DNA from: Pseudoalteromonas phenolica | Lineage (GTDB): Bacteria; Pseudomonadota; Gammaproteobacteria; Enterobacterales; Alteromonadaceae | Reading direction: 5' to 3' | DNA: 64,000 nucleotides | NCBI RefSeq assembly: GCF_001444405.1 | Contig: NZ_CP013187.1 | Coordinates: forward strand, 3,534,001-3,598,000 | Part shown: one piece after another, positions 52,786 to 61,367 of the stretch | Position numbering within the stretch: position 1 is the first letter of the stretch | Layout of the letters: the number at the start of each line of letters is the position of its first letter | The notes under the pieces: generated by a model | The model's database searches: none | What the model saw: only the letters and a program-made list of their open reading frames with translations | What the model was told of the DNA's origin: nothing | Position numbers and translations under genes: made by a program

Positions 52786-53043
52786 TTAAGCTTGCTTAGG
52801 ACTAGAAACAACTTCTACTAAAGTCCAAGACTTATTCTTAGAAATTGGCGCGCACTCACGAATAGTAACTACGTCACCTGCTTTAGCAGTGTTGCTCTCA
52901 TCGTGTACTGACAATTTAGTAGTACGCTTGATGAATTTACCGTAGATCGGGTGCTTAACCTGACGCTCGATAGCAACAACAATTGATTTGTCCATTTTAT
53001 CGCTTACTACACGACCTTGAAGAGTACGGATCTTATCGCTCAT
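52786..53043 (-). CDS. rpsQ: 30S ribosomal protein S17
   Basis: 85 residues, intact: RTLQGRVVSDKMDKSIVVAIER at the start and GDVVTIRECAPISKNKSW near the end. S17 binds 16S rRNA helix 11 and assembles early. Last gene of the S10 operon; its ATG shares a base with the rpmC stop. Its 3' end and terminator have been duplicated twice downstream. In the canonical arrangement rplN of the spc operon would follow; here it does not. Confidence 0.98.
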   Translation of the reverse strand: MSDKIRTLQGRVVSDKMDKSIVVAIERQVKHPIYGKFIKRTTKLSVHDESNTAKAGDVVTIRECAPISKNKSWTLVEVVSSPKQA

Positions 53044-53234
53044 TATGCACCTGCCTTCTGGTTAATAACCGTTTTAACACGCGCAATGTTGCGACGTACT
53101 TTTCTCAGTTCGTGAGTTTGAGCTAGCTGACCAGTGCTCGCTTGCATGCGCAGGTTAAACTGCTCACGAAGTAGCTCTAGAAGTTCAGCATTTAGCTCTT
53201 CTACGCTTTTGTCTTTTAATTCGCTAGCTTTCAT
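53043..53234 (-). CDS. rpmC: 50S ribosomal protein L29
   Basis: 63 residues: MKASELKDKSVEELNAELL and the two-helix pattern with LRKVRRNIARVKT. Binds 23S rRNA by the exit tunnel, near the trigger factor site. Start and stop overlap the neighbours by one base. Confidence 0.98.
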   Translation of the reverse strand: MKASELKDKSVEELNAELLELLREQFNLRMQASTGQLAQTHELRKVRRNIARVKTVINQKAGA

Positions 53235-53647
53235 TACATTACCGTCCGAGTTACGAAAGTTGTCTTGAATGGTAGTTTACGAGAAGCAAGGTTGAATGCT
53301 TCACGAGCAAGCTCTTCAGAAACACCTTCCATTTCGTAAAGCACTTTACCAGGCTGAATTTCAGCAACCCAGTATTCAACAGAACCTTTACCTTTACCCA
53401 TACGAACTTCAAGCGGCTTGTTTGTGATTGGCTTGTCTGGGAACACACGGATCCAGATTTTACCTTGACGCTTGATGTGACGAGTCATAGCACGACGAGC
53501 TGCTTCGATTTGACGAGCAGTCATACGACCACGACCAGTTGCTTTCAAGCCGAATGAACCGAAGCTAACTTTGTTACCGTTGTTCGCAAGACCACGGTTG
53601 CGGCCTTTATGAACCTTACGGAATTTTGTACGTTTTGGCTGTAACAT
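53234..53647 (-). CDS. rplP: 50S ribosomal protein L16
   Basis: 137 residues. MLQPKRTKFRKVHKGRNRG start, AARRAMTRHIKRQGKIWIR, MGKGKGSVEYWVA in mid protein. Late-assembly 50S protein near the A site. One residue longer than E. coli L16. Confidence 0.98.
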   Translation of the reverse strand: MLQPKRTKFRKVHKGRNRGLANNGNKVSFGSFGLKATGRGRMTARQIEAARRAMTRHIKRQGKIWIRVFPDKPITNKPLEVRMGKGKGSVEYWVAEIQPGKVLYEMEGVSEELAREAFNLASRKLPFKTTFVTRTVM

Positions 53648-53660
53648 TAATCGCTACCTC

Positions 53661-54362
53661 TTACTTAGCACTTTTTTTGGCTTTCTTCGGAGCACGTTTA
53701 GCTGGCTTCTCTTGCTCTTGTTTCAGTGGAAGACCACCGATAACTTCGCCTTTGAAGATCCAAACTTTAACACCGATGATACCGTAAGTGGTTAAAGCTT
53801 CAGAAGTTGCGTAATCGATATCAGCACGAAGTGTATGTAGAGGTACACGACCTTCACGATACCACTCAGAACGTGCGATTTCAGCACCGCCTAGACGACC
53901 GCTAACTTCAACTTTGATACCCTTAGCACCTAGACGCATTGCGTTCTGTACTGCGCGCTTCATAGCACGACGGAACATAACACGACGCTCTAGCTGAGAA
54001 GAGATACCGTCAGCAACTAACTGTGCATCTAGCTCTGGCTTACGTACTTCTGCAATGTTGATTTGTGCAGGTACACCAGCAAGCTTAGTTACAGCTTGGC
54101 GAAGCTTTTCAACGTCTTCACCTTTTTTACCGATAACAACACCAGGACGAGCTGTGTGAATTGTTACACGGATTGATTTAGCTGGACGCTCGATAACGAT
54201 TTTAGACACAGAAGCAGACTTCAATTCCTTAGTAAGGTATTGACGTACTTTGTGATCGCCAAAAAGCTGTTCAGAGAAATCTTTAGTATTCGCGTACCAA
54301 GTAGATACCCAAGGCTTTGAGATACCTAGGCGAATACCAGTAGGATGAACTTTTTGTCCCAT
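53661..54362 (-). CDS. rpsC: 30S ribosomal protein S3
   Basis: 233 residues. N-terminal KH type II domain with VVIGKKGEDVEKLR, then KRAVQNAMRLGAKGIKVEV and a Lys-rich C-terminal tail. Part of the mRNA entry channel. It lies 12 bases after rplV. Confidence 0.98.
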   Translation of the reverse strand: MGQKVHPTGIRLGISKPWVSTWYANTKDFSEQLFGDHKVRQYLTKELKSASVSKIVIERPAKSIRVTIHTARPGVVIGKKGEDVEKLRQAVTKLAGVPAQINIAEVRKPELDAQLVADGISSQLERRVMFRRAMKRAVQNAMRLGAKGIKVEVSGRLGGAEIARSEWYREGRVPLHTLRADIDYATSEALTTYGIIGVKVWIFKGEVIGGLPLKQEQEKPAKRAPKKAKKSAK

Positions 54363-54374
54363 TACTTATATCTC

Positions 54375-54707
54375 CTAGCTATCCGAAACCACAACAGTGA
54401 TGTGGCTTGTACGCTTAAGGATGCGGTCTGCGCGTCCTTTAGCACGTGGCATAATACGCTTCATTGTAGGACCATCGTCCACAAAGATCGTAGCTACACG
54501 TAGCTCATCAATGTCAGCACCTTCGTTATGCTCCGCGTTCGCGATAGCAGACTCTAGTACTTTTTTAACTAATACAGCCGCTTTCTTAGGGCTGTACGCC
54601 AGGATTTCTAGTGCGCGATCAACCGGTAGTCCGCGGATCTGATCAGCAACTAGACGTGCTTTTTGCGCCGAACCAGAGGCGAATTTGTGTTTAGCTAATG
54701 CTTCCAT
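54375..54707 (-). CDS. rplV: 50S ribosomal protein L22
   Basis: 110 residues from the second of two adjacent ATG codons (54707), 5 bases after GGAGG and giving the E. coli length. SSAQKARLVADQIRG-type start (here ASGSAQKARL) and KRIMPRAKGRADRILKRTSHI at the exit-tunnel hairpin. Confidence 0.97.
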   Translation of the reverse strand: MEALAKHKFASGSAQKARLVADQIRGLPVDRALEILAYSPKKAAVLVKKVLESAIANAEHNEGADIDELRVATIFVDDGPTMKRIMPRAKGRADRILKRTSHITVVVSDS

Positions 54708-54719
54708 CATATCCTCCGA

Positions 54720-54998
54720 TTAACGCTTCTTCGCTTTCTTATCCGCAGCGTGGCCGCGGTAAGTGCGTGTAGGTGCAAACTCACCTAGTTTGTGACCGAT
54801 CATTTCGTCTGTAACGAATACAGGTACGTGCTGACGACCATTATGGACAGCGATGGTCAATCCGATCATGTTAGGGATGATCATTGAACGACGGCTCCAA
54901 GTCTTGATAGGCTTCTTGTCACCGCTTTCCAACGCCTTCTCTACCTTCTTCAGCAAGTGTAGGTCAATGAATGGACCCTTCTTGAGAGAACGTGGCAT
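54720..54998 (-). CDS. rpsS: 30S ribosomal protein S19
   Basis: 92 residues. MPRSLKKGPFIDLHLLKKVE start and GHKLGEFAPTRTYRGH near the end. Binds 16S rRNA in the head with S13. Confidence 0.98.
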   Translation of the reverse strand: MPRSLKKGPFIDLHLLKKVEKALESGDKKPIKTWSRRSMIIPNMIGLTIAVHNGRQHVPVFVTDEMIGHKLGEFAPTRTYRGHAADKKAKKR

Positions 54999-55014
54999 GG
55001 CAATTCCTCAACTA

Positions 55015-55839
55015 TTACTTAGTACGACGACGTACGATTAATTTATCAGTACGCTTGTTTTTACGTGTCTTCTTACCTTTAGTAGGTACACCCCATGGAG
55101 ATACAGGATGACGACCACCAGAAGTACGACCTTCACCACCACCGTGTGGGTGGTCTACTGGGTTCATGGCAACACCACGAACTGTAGGACGGATACCACG
55201 CCAACGATTTGCACCAGCTTTACCTAGTGAACGTAGCATGTGTTCTGCGTTACCTACTTCACCTAAAGTTGCGCGACAATCCGCTTCAACTTTACGCATC
55301 TCGCCTGAACGTAGACGAAGTGTTACGTACTGACCTTCACGAGCAAGGATCTGAACGTATGCACCCGCTGAACGAGCGATTTGAGCACCTTTACCAGGCT
55401 TAAGCTCAACGTTGTGAACAGTAGAACCTACAGGCATGTTGCGCATTGGTAATGTGTTACCAGCCTTGATTGGTGCATCAACACCAGACTGAATAGTATC
55501 ACCAGCTTTTAAGCCTTTAGGTGCGATGATGTAACGACGCTCACCGTCTGCATATAATACAAGAGCGATGTTTGCGCTACGGTTTGGATCATATTCTAAA
55601 CGCTCAACTTTAGCCGGAATACCGTCTTTAGTACGTTTAAAATCGATTACACGGTAGTGTTGCTTGTGACCACCACCGATGTGACGAACCGTGATACGAC
55701 CGTTGTTGTTACGACCACCTGATTTAGAGTTCTTCTCTAATAGCGGAGCGTATGGCTTACCCTTGTGTAGATCAGGGTTAACCACTTTAACGACGTGACG
55801 ACGACCCGCAGAAGTTGGTTTACACTTTTGAAGTGCCAT
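55015..55839 (-). CDS. rplB: 50S ribosomal protein L2
   Basis: 274 residues. The peptidyl-transferase-proximal motif MNPVDHPHGGGEGR is intact, with RDGIPAKVERLEYDPNRSANIAL in the RNA-binding domain (split here). Largest of the S10-operon proteins, contacts 16S rRNA at bridge B7b. Confidence 0.98.
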   Translation of the reverse strand: MALQKCKPTSAGRRHVVKVVNPDLHKGKPYAPLLEKNSKSGGRNNNGRITVRHIGGGHKQHYRVIDFKRTKDGIPAKVERLEYDPNRSANIALVLYADGERRYIIAPKGLKAGDTIQSGVDAPIKAGNTLPMRNMPVGSTVHNVELKPGKGAQIARSAGAYVQILAREGQYVTLRLRSGEMRKVEADCRATLGEVGNAEHMLRSLGKAGANRWRGIRPTVRGVAMNPVDHPHGGGEGRTSGGRHPVSPWGVPTKGKKTRKNKRTDKLIVRRRTK

Positions 55840-55856
55840 AATTCTAACTCCCCTTA

Positions 55857-56159
55857 TTACTCGGCGCCGCCGACAAAGTCTAGCTCGCTACCTTCTTTAA
55901 GAGTAACGTAGGCTTTTTTCCAGTCTGAACGACGACCGAAACGCATGCCAGTACGCTTTGTTTTACCCTTAACGTTAAGTGTACGAACACCAGTTACTTC
56001 TACTTCAAAAAGCTTCTCAACTGCAGCTTTAACTTCAGCTTTAGTTGCGTCTGTTGCTACTTTGAAAACGATTGTGTTGTTTTCTTCAGCTGCAATAGTG
56101 CTCTTTTCAGAGATGTGTGGAGCAAGGATTACTTTTAAAAGACGTTCTTCACGGATCAT
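55857..56159 (-). CDS. rplW: 50S ribosomal protein L23
   Basis: 100 residues. RLLKVILAPHISEKST start and GKTKRTGMRFGRRSDWKKA loop. At the tunnel exit, dock for trigger factor and SRP. It overlaps the rplD stop by 4 bases. Confidence 0.98.
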   Translation of the reverse strand: MIREERLLKVILAPHISEKSTIAAEENNTIVFKVATDATKAEVKAAVEKLFEVEVTGVRTLNVKGKTKRTGMRFGRRSDWKKAYVTLKEGSELDFVGGAE

Positions 56160-56758
56160 GCTAGCGCCTCCTCAAGTTGCTTAACAGCACCTGCAGTAAT
56201 TAATACCTTATCGAAAGCGATTAGGCTTACTGGGTCAATGCCAGCTACATCACGTGTATCAACCTTGTATAGGTTACGTGCAGAAAGGAATAGATTCTCA
56301 TCTACTTCTTCAGTCACGATTAACACGTCTTTAAGCTCAAGCTCTTTAAGCTTACCAACAAGCTCTTTAGTTTTTGGTGCTTCTAAACCGAAGTTTTCAA
56401 CAACAACTAAACGCTCTTGGCGTACAAGCTCAGATAAGATGCTTTTGATCGCACCGCGATACATCTTACGGTTAACTTTTTGGCTGTGATCTTGCGGCTT
56501 AGCTGCAAAGCTCACACCACCGCTGCGCCAGATTGGGCTGCGGATTGTACCAGCACGTGCACGGCCAGTACCTTTTTGGCTGAATGGTTTCTTACCACCA
56601 CCACGAACTTCAGAACGTGTCTTCTGAGCACGAGTACCTTGACGAGCACCTGCTGCGTATGCAACAACTACTTGGTGTACTAATGCTTCGTTAAACTCAC
56701 GTCCAAAAGTAGCTTCGGAAACTTCAAGCGCACCAGCGCCTTTAATTGCTAATTCCAT
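56156..56758 (-). CDS. rplD: 50S ribosomal protein L4
   Basis: 200 residues from the ATG at 56758 (MELAIKGA); the GTG one codon earlier is unlikely. GGGKKPFSQKGTGRARAGTIRSPIWRSGG loop (cited in part) enters the tunnel. In E. coli L4 also represses its own operon at the S10 leader, and the leader here has the right features for this. Confidence 0.97.
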   Translation of the reverse strand: MELAIKGAGALEVSEATFGREFNEALVHQVVVAYAAGARQGTRAQKTRSEVRGGGKKPFSQKGTGRARAGTIRSPIWRSGGVSFAAKPQDHSQKVNRKMYRGAIKSILSELVRQERLVVVENFGLEAPKTKELVGKLKELELKDVLIVTEEVDENLFLSARNLYKVDTRDVAGIDPVSLIAFDKVLITAGAVKQLEEALA

Positions 56759-56775
56759 CACTAAATCTCCAGGAC

Positions 56776-57411
56776 TTATGCTTTAACAGCTGGTTTAACG
56801 ATAACGTCACCGCCGATAGCGCCAGGTACTGCACCTTTAACTAAAAGCAGGTTACGCTCTGCGTCAACACGAACTAGTTCAAGATTCTGAGTCGTTGAAC
56901 GCTCAGCACCCATGTGACCGGCCATTTTCTTACCTTTAAACACCTTACCAGGTGATTGGTTTTGACCGATTGAACCAGGAGCACGGTGAGAGATAGAGTT
57001 ACCGTGAGTAGCGTCTTGCATGCTGAAATTCCAGCGCTTAACACCACCTTGGAAACCTTTACCTTTTGAAGTGCCAGTAACGTCAACTTTGTTTACGTCA
57101 TTGAATAGCTCAACTGTTAGTTCAGCACCAACTTCAAATTCACCTTCTCCGCCGTTAAGACGGAATTCCCACAGGCCACGACCCGCTTCAACACCAGCTT
57201 TAGCGAAGTGACCCGCTTCTGGTTTGTTTACACGGCTTGCTTTTTTCTCGCCTGCAGTAACTTGAAGCGCGTTATAACCGTCTGTAGCGTCAGATTTGAT
57301 CTGCGTTACACGGTTAGGCGTCGCTTCGATAACTGTCACAGGGATAGATACACCATCTTCAGTGAAGACACGTGTCATACCCACTTTACGACCGACTAGA
57401 CCTAATGCCAT
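56776..57411 (-). CDS. rplC: 50S ribosomal protein L3
   Basis: 211 residues. LVGRKVGMTRVFTEDG start; the Gln-methylated region is near SMQDATHGNSISHR and MAGHMGAERST. Initiates 50S assembly with L24. Confidence 0.98.
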   Translation of the reverse strand: MALGLVGRKVGMTRVFTEDGVSIPVTVIEATPNRVTQIKSDATDGYNALQVTAGEKKASRVNKPEAGHFAKAGVEAGRGLWEFRLNGGEGEFEVGAELTVELFNDVNKVDVTGTSKGKGFQGGVKRWNFSMQDATHGNSISHRAPGSIGQNQSPGKVFKGKKMAGHMGAERSTTQNLELVRVDAERNLLLVKGAVPGAIGGDVIVKPAVKA

Positions 57412-57438
57412 TTTCCTAAAACCTCTCTAATCTTCCGA

Positions 57439-57750
57439 TTAACCCAGGCTGATTTGAACATCAACACCAGCAGCAAGGTCTAGGCGCATTAGAGCGTCTA
57501 CAGTCTTGTCTGTTGGTTCTACGATGTCGATCAGACGTTTGTGGGTGCGGATTTCATACTGATCACGCGCATCTTTGTTTACGTGCGGTGAAACCAATAC
57601 AGTGAAGCGCTCAAAACGTGTAGGAAGTGGGATTGGACCACGTACCTGTGCACCTGTGCGTTTCGCAGTTTCCACGATTTCCGCCGTTGATTGGTCAATC
57701 AAACGGTGGTCAAAAGCTTTTAGGCGAATACGAATGCGTTGATTTGACAT
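57439..57750 (-). CDS. rpsJ: 30S ribosomal protein S10 (NusE)
   Basis: 103 residues, RIRLKAFDHRLIDQSTAEIVE start and PIPLPTRFERFTVL. Besides its ribosomal role S10 pairs with NusB in antitermination. First gene of the S10 operon. Confidence 0.98.
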   Translation of the reverse strand: MSNQRIRIRLKAFDHRLIDQSTAEIVETAKRTGAQVRGPIPLPTRFERFTVLVSPHVNKDARDQYEIRTHKRLIDIVEPTDKTVDALMRLDLAAGVDVQISLG

Positions 57751-57932
57751 TCTTTAACCTCAATAAAAAGAGCATTTAAAAAGAGCATAAAAAAACCTCC
57801 GAAACCACCTAAATATTAGGAAGTCGGGTGTTCTTCTATTTCTACCATTGAGCTCCAAATCGGAGCTCCTATTTAGTGGCTTGAGATCCAAGCCTTGTTT
57901 CTAACTTTCCAGCTAATAATGAGCGGAAAGTT
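57751..57932 (-). promoter_or_regulatory. S10 operon leader with L4-type attenuator
   Basis: About 180 bases of leader with three stem-loops in a row, AACTTTCC/GGAAAGTT (57903-57930), GGCTT/AAGCC (57878-57894) and GAGCTCC/GGAGCTC (57850-57868), followed by a hairpin (CCGA..CCUAA/UUAGG..UCGG, 57799-57827) that ends in AGG and seven T. This layout is that of the S10 leader at which L4 provokes premature termination in E. coli. Identification is by structure and position. Confidence 0.6.
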
Positions 57933-57937
57933 TGCGT

Positions 57938-57965
57938 ATTATATAGAGACTGGCGATAAATGCAA
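57938..57965 (-). promoter_or_regulatory. S10 operon sigma-70 promoter
   Basis: TTGCAT (57960-57965), a 16-base spacer and a perfect TATAAT (57938-57943) on the minus strand, ahead of the leader. Confidence 0.75.
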
Positions 57966-58130
57966 CAGTTTATCTTAATAAATATCTTATCTAGCATTAC
58001 AGCGAATGAGTCGAGTTCTTTCTGAAAACATCTACACTTAAGAGAAGCTTCTGAGATTGATGCTTTTTTGTAAATGGTCAGTCCAGTATTTCCTTGGTAT
58101 TCTATAGCAAATTTTTTAGCTGGTTATGAT

Positions 58131-60557
58131 ATGAACATTTTGACTCGCAGCGCGAACGTAATTGCAGCTGCCGTAAACCGTATTTTGGTTAGGACAAAAC
58201 TGCTGCCGGAATCTCCTGTTGCACAATTTGAACTCGACCCATCTTTGCCTACGTTTTACGTAACGCGTCTAAATTCAAAAGCAGATTTAGCTGCATTGGC
58301 AGCAGTATGTAAACAGCTTGGCTTGCCAGACCCAAGAGAGCAACAAACTCTCTCAGGAAAACAGATTGATCGTTTTATCCCACTTTCTAACCCAACCCCG
58401 CTGTTTGGTGATAAGGCAAAACCCAGTGACGCTCTTGAACTAGGTAAACAAATCTTCGATGCATTTAGCCTCTCTCCAGAGCAACGCGCACAGGTTGTAC
58501 CTGTTACTATTCTTTGGGGCAGAAACCCAGGTAAAGAAAAACCAGGTATCGGCACACTATTCTCTCATTCAATGACCCCGAGCTGGTTAAGAAAGTTTTT
58601 TGTTTTGCTGTTCTCGGGCCGAGATAATCTTGTGCGTTTTAGTCAGCCTATTGAACTCAATCAATTGATGACGGATAAATCTGATGTTGACGAACTACCC
58701 CACAAATTACTCCGTGTTGCACGGGTGCACTTCAAACGTCAAAAGTTGGCTGCAACAGGTCCCAAGTTACCATCAAGAGAAGCTCTTTTCTCAGGCTTAC
58801 TTGCATCGCCAAGCATTAAGAAGGCAATTGCAGACGAAGCTAAAGCGAAAGGGTTAAGTCATGAAGAAGCCAAGTTAAAAGCGAAAGAATTACTTGAAGA
58901 GATCGCTGCCAACTACTCCGACGCCATGATCCGCGTAGGAGATCGTATTTTAACTTGGCTGTGGAACAAGCTTTACAATGGCATTGAAGTTAAATACGCA
59001 GAGCGTGTTCATGAGCTAACCAATAAAGGGCACGAAGTTATTTATGTACCTTGCCACCGCAGTCACATGGACTACCTGTTACTAACCTATGTTATCTACC
59101 ACCAAGGGTTAGTTCCTCCTCATATCGCAGCGGGTGTAAACTTAAACTTCTTTCCTGCAGGGGGGATTTTCCGTCGCTCTGGTGCTTTCTTTATTCGTCG
59201 CTCATTTGCCGGAAATAAACTTTACTCAGCTATTTTCAAAGAGTACTTAAGCCAACTCTTTATGAAAGGTTATTCGGTTAAATTTTATACTGAAGGTGGT
59301 CGTAGCAGAACAGGCCGTCTATTACCGCCTAAAACAGGTATGTTAGCTATGACCATGCAAGCTATGCTTCGTGGTATTGAACGTCCAATCTCTATTGTGC
59401 CTGTTTATATTGGTTATGAGTATGTAATGGAGATTAATACGTATCTGAAAGAGCTAGCGGGTAATGACAAAAAGAACGAATCCATTTTCGCAGTTTTTAA
59501 AGCGATTAAAAATCTCAAAAACTATGGCCGTGGTTATCTGAACTTCGGTGAACCAATCGCACTTCAACAATATCTAAATGAACACCAACCGGATTGGCGT
59601 GCGCATATTGGCGATGATAGTGTGAAACCACAGTGGCTGAATACCCAAGTTGCAAACGTGGCGCAAGACATTATGACCAATATAAACAGCGCAGCTGCAC
59701 TGAATGCTGTTAACTTACTTGCCACAATTTTACTGAGTCGCGACCAATTTGCTTTAAGTAAACCAAAGCTACTTAAGCAACTTGACTTCTATTTAGCACT
59801 GCAGCAGCAAGCAAAATATAACGATCAAGTTACGCTTCCTTCAGATAGTGCACAATCATTACTCGACCATGCATTAAAGTTAAATAAGTTTGATGTGTTA
59901 ACAGATGAGATGGGCGAAATTATCTCGATTAGAGAGAAAGAGCGCACACTATTTAATTACTACAGAAATAACATCATTCACCTTTTTGCTGTACCAAGCA
60001 TACTTGCACAGTTAATTTATCAAAAAACAGAAATCTCTTTTGAGTCTGCAAATAAGACCGTGAATGCATTGTATCCACTGTTTGCGAAAGAATGGTTTTT
60101 AACAACACTGTCTGAGGACTACATCGCGAATATCTTAAACAGCTTTGAACAACAGAAGCTGATCAGCATGGATAATGGCATCATCAAGATCACTGCCGAC
60201 AAGCAAGCGCAAGCTCAATTGGAAATGCTTGGTAACGTGATGCATCTAACCCTTGAACGTTATGCAATTACGACGACGCAGATCATCAATTCAGATGCGA
60301 TTAAGCGCCAGCAACTTGAAGCAGATTGTGAAGTGTTAGCCAAACGCTTAGGTACTTTACATGGCATAAAAAGCCCAGAGTTCTTTGATAAGAAGGTGCT
60401 TACCAATCTGATATCTGGGTTAAAGGAGCAAAACTATATCAGTATTTGTGAGCAAAACACCATTCATGCCGAAGAGGCAATTGCTAATCTACAGTCGCAG
60501 CTCACCGAATTATTGCCAGCCAGTATTTGGCAATCTATCCATGAGCACAGCAGCTAA
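58131..60557 (+). CDS. plsB: Glycerol-3-phosphate 1-O-acyltransferase PlsB
   Basis: 808 residues from the ATG at 58131, which equals E. coli PlsB (807); an ATG 19 codons upstream is possible. The acyltransferase core holds HRSHMD (His309, Asp314), NFFPAGGIFRRSGAFFIR (substrate), EGGRSRTGR (motif III) and IYIGYEYVME (motif IV). First step of phospholipid synthesis on the inner membrane. It is read in the opposite sense between the alpha and S10 ribosomal operons, an uncommon setting. Confidence 0.95.
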   Translation: MNILTRSANVIAAAVNRILVRTKLLPESPVAQFELDPSLPTFYVTRLNSKADLAALAAVCKQLGLPDPREQQTLSGKQIDRFIPLSNPTPLFGDKAKPSDALELGKQIFDAFSLSPEQRAQVVPVTILWGRNPGKEKPGIGTLFSHSMTPSWLRKFFVLLFSGRDNLVRFSQPIELNQLMTDKSDVDELPHKLLRVARVHFKRQKLAATGPKLPSREALFSGLLASPSIKKAIADEAKAKGLSHEEAKLKAKELLEEIAANYSDAMIRVGDRILTWLWNKLYNGIEVKYAERVHELTNKGHEVIYVPCHRSHMDYLLLTYVIYHQGLVPPHIAAGVNLNFFPAGGIFRRSGAFFIRRSFAGNKLYSAIFKEYLSQLFMKGYSVKFYTEGGRSRTGRLLPPKTGMLAMTMQAMLRGIERPISIVPVYIGYEYVMEINTYLKELAGNDKKNESIFAVFKAIKNLKNYGRGYLNFGEPIALQQYLNEHQPDWRAHIGDDSVKPQWLNTQVANVAQDIMTNINSAAALNAVNLLATILLSRDQFALSKPKLLKQLDFYLALQQQAKYNDQVTLPSDSAQSLLDHALKLNKFDVLTDEMGEIISIREKERTLFNYYRNNIIHLFAVPSILAQLIYQKTEISFESANKTVNALYPLFAKEWFLTTLSEDYIANILNSFEQQKLISMDNGIIKITADKQAQAQLEMLGNVMHLTLERYAITTTQIINSDAIKRQQLEADCEVLAKRLGTLHGIKSPEFFDKKVLTNLISGLKEQNYISICEQNTIHAEEAIANLQSQLTELLPASIWQSIHEHSS

Positions 60558-60569
60558 TTACAACATTTC

Positions 60570-60600
60570 AAAGCCGCATTTCAAAATGCGGCTTTTCTTT
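60570..60600 (+). terminator. Terminator of plsB
   Basis: The 11-bp stem AAGCCGCATTT / AAATGCGGCTT is followed by TTCTTT. Confidence 0.88.
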
Positions 60601-60885
60601 GACTCACATCACGACCAATTTAATAGTCTATAACCTACCAGTGATACTACTTTTATCAGCATACTTATTTTAAGCACCAACATTTTTTGACCGAGTTAAT
60701 CAGTTAATCAGTTAATCAGTTAATCAGTTAATCAAACTGAGTTTTTAATAATCGGGCAATTTGTAAATCAAAGGCAGATTCAATTAATAGATATCGGAGC
60801 GATTAAAAAGAATAACGTTAGCTTAGGGGGGTGGTTTTTGATGCTTCGACTGAAACCGAGAACGAAATAGGTGTACTTTAAAAAC
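60601..60885. other. Non-coding gap between convergent plsB and rplQ
   Basis: No gene seen. It carries a small tandem repeat and is otherwise AT-rich. Confidence 0.5.
60694..60733. repeat. Five tandem copies of AGTTAATC
   Basis: Perfect 8-bp repeats, five in succession, between two convergent terminators; a candidate variable-number locus. Confidence 0.9.
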
Positions 60886-60915
60886 AAAAAGGCCGAGCTA
60901 ATGCTCGGCCTTTTC
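60886..60915 (-). terminator. Terminator of the alpha operon
   Basis: The stem AAAAGGCCGAGC / GCTCGGCCTTTT followed by T on the minus strand, 16 bases past the rplQ stop. Confidence 0.9.
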
Positions 60916-60930
60916 ATGTCTTATAAAGAC

Positions 60931-61329
60931 TTACTCTGCAGACTGTGCGTCTTCTTGAGTTTCTTCCGCAACTGGACGGTCTAGAAGCTCAATGTAAGCC
61001 ATTGGTGCGTTATCACCAGCACGGAAACCACACTTAAGAATACGAGTGTAGCCACCAGGACGCTCTGAAAAACGAGGACCTAGTTCGCTGAATAACTTAC
61101 CAACAACTTCTTTATCACGCGTGCGAGCAAACGCTAAACGACGGTTTGCTACGCTGTCAGTCTTAGCCAGTGTGATTAAAGGTTCAATTACACGGCGCAA
61201 CTCTTTCGCTTTAGGCAAAGTTGTTTTGATGATTTCGTGCTTCACCAAAGAACCAGCCATGTTGCTGAACATCGCTTTGCGATGGCTGCTGTTACGGTTT
61301 AATTGACGACCACTCTTACGATGGCGCAT
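60931..61329 (-). CDS. rplQ: 50S ribosomal protein L17
   Basis: 132 residues. MRHRKSGRQLNRNSSHRKAM start and FSERPGGYTRILKCGFRAGD typical of L17. Last gene of the alpha operon. Confidence 0.98.
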   Translation of the reverse strand: MRHRKSGRQLNRNSSHRKAMFSNMAGSLVKHEIIKTTLPKAKELRRVIEPLITLAKTDSVANRRLAFARTRDKEVVGKLFSELGPRFSERPGGYTRILKCGFRAGDNAPMAYIELLDRPVAEETQEDAQSAE

Positions 61330-61367
61330 GACCCTATCCTTCTAACTAAACTAATATAGTAATCTGA

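Noticed and set aside
52118..52942. CRISPR array or integron-like repeat
   Set aside because: The repeats are 300 bp, derived from rpsQ, contain no spacers and have no cas or integrase gene nearby.
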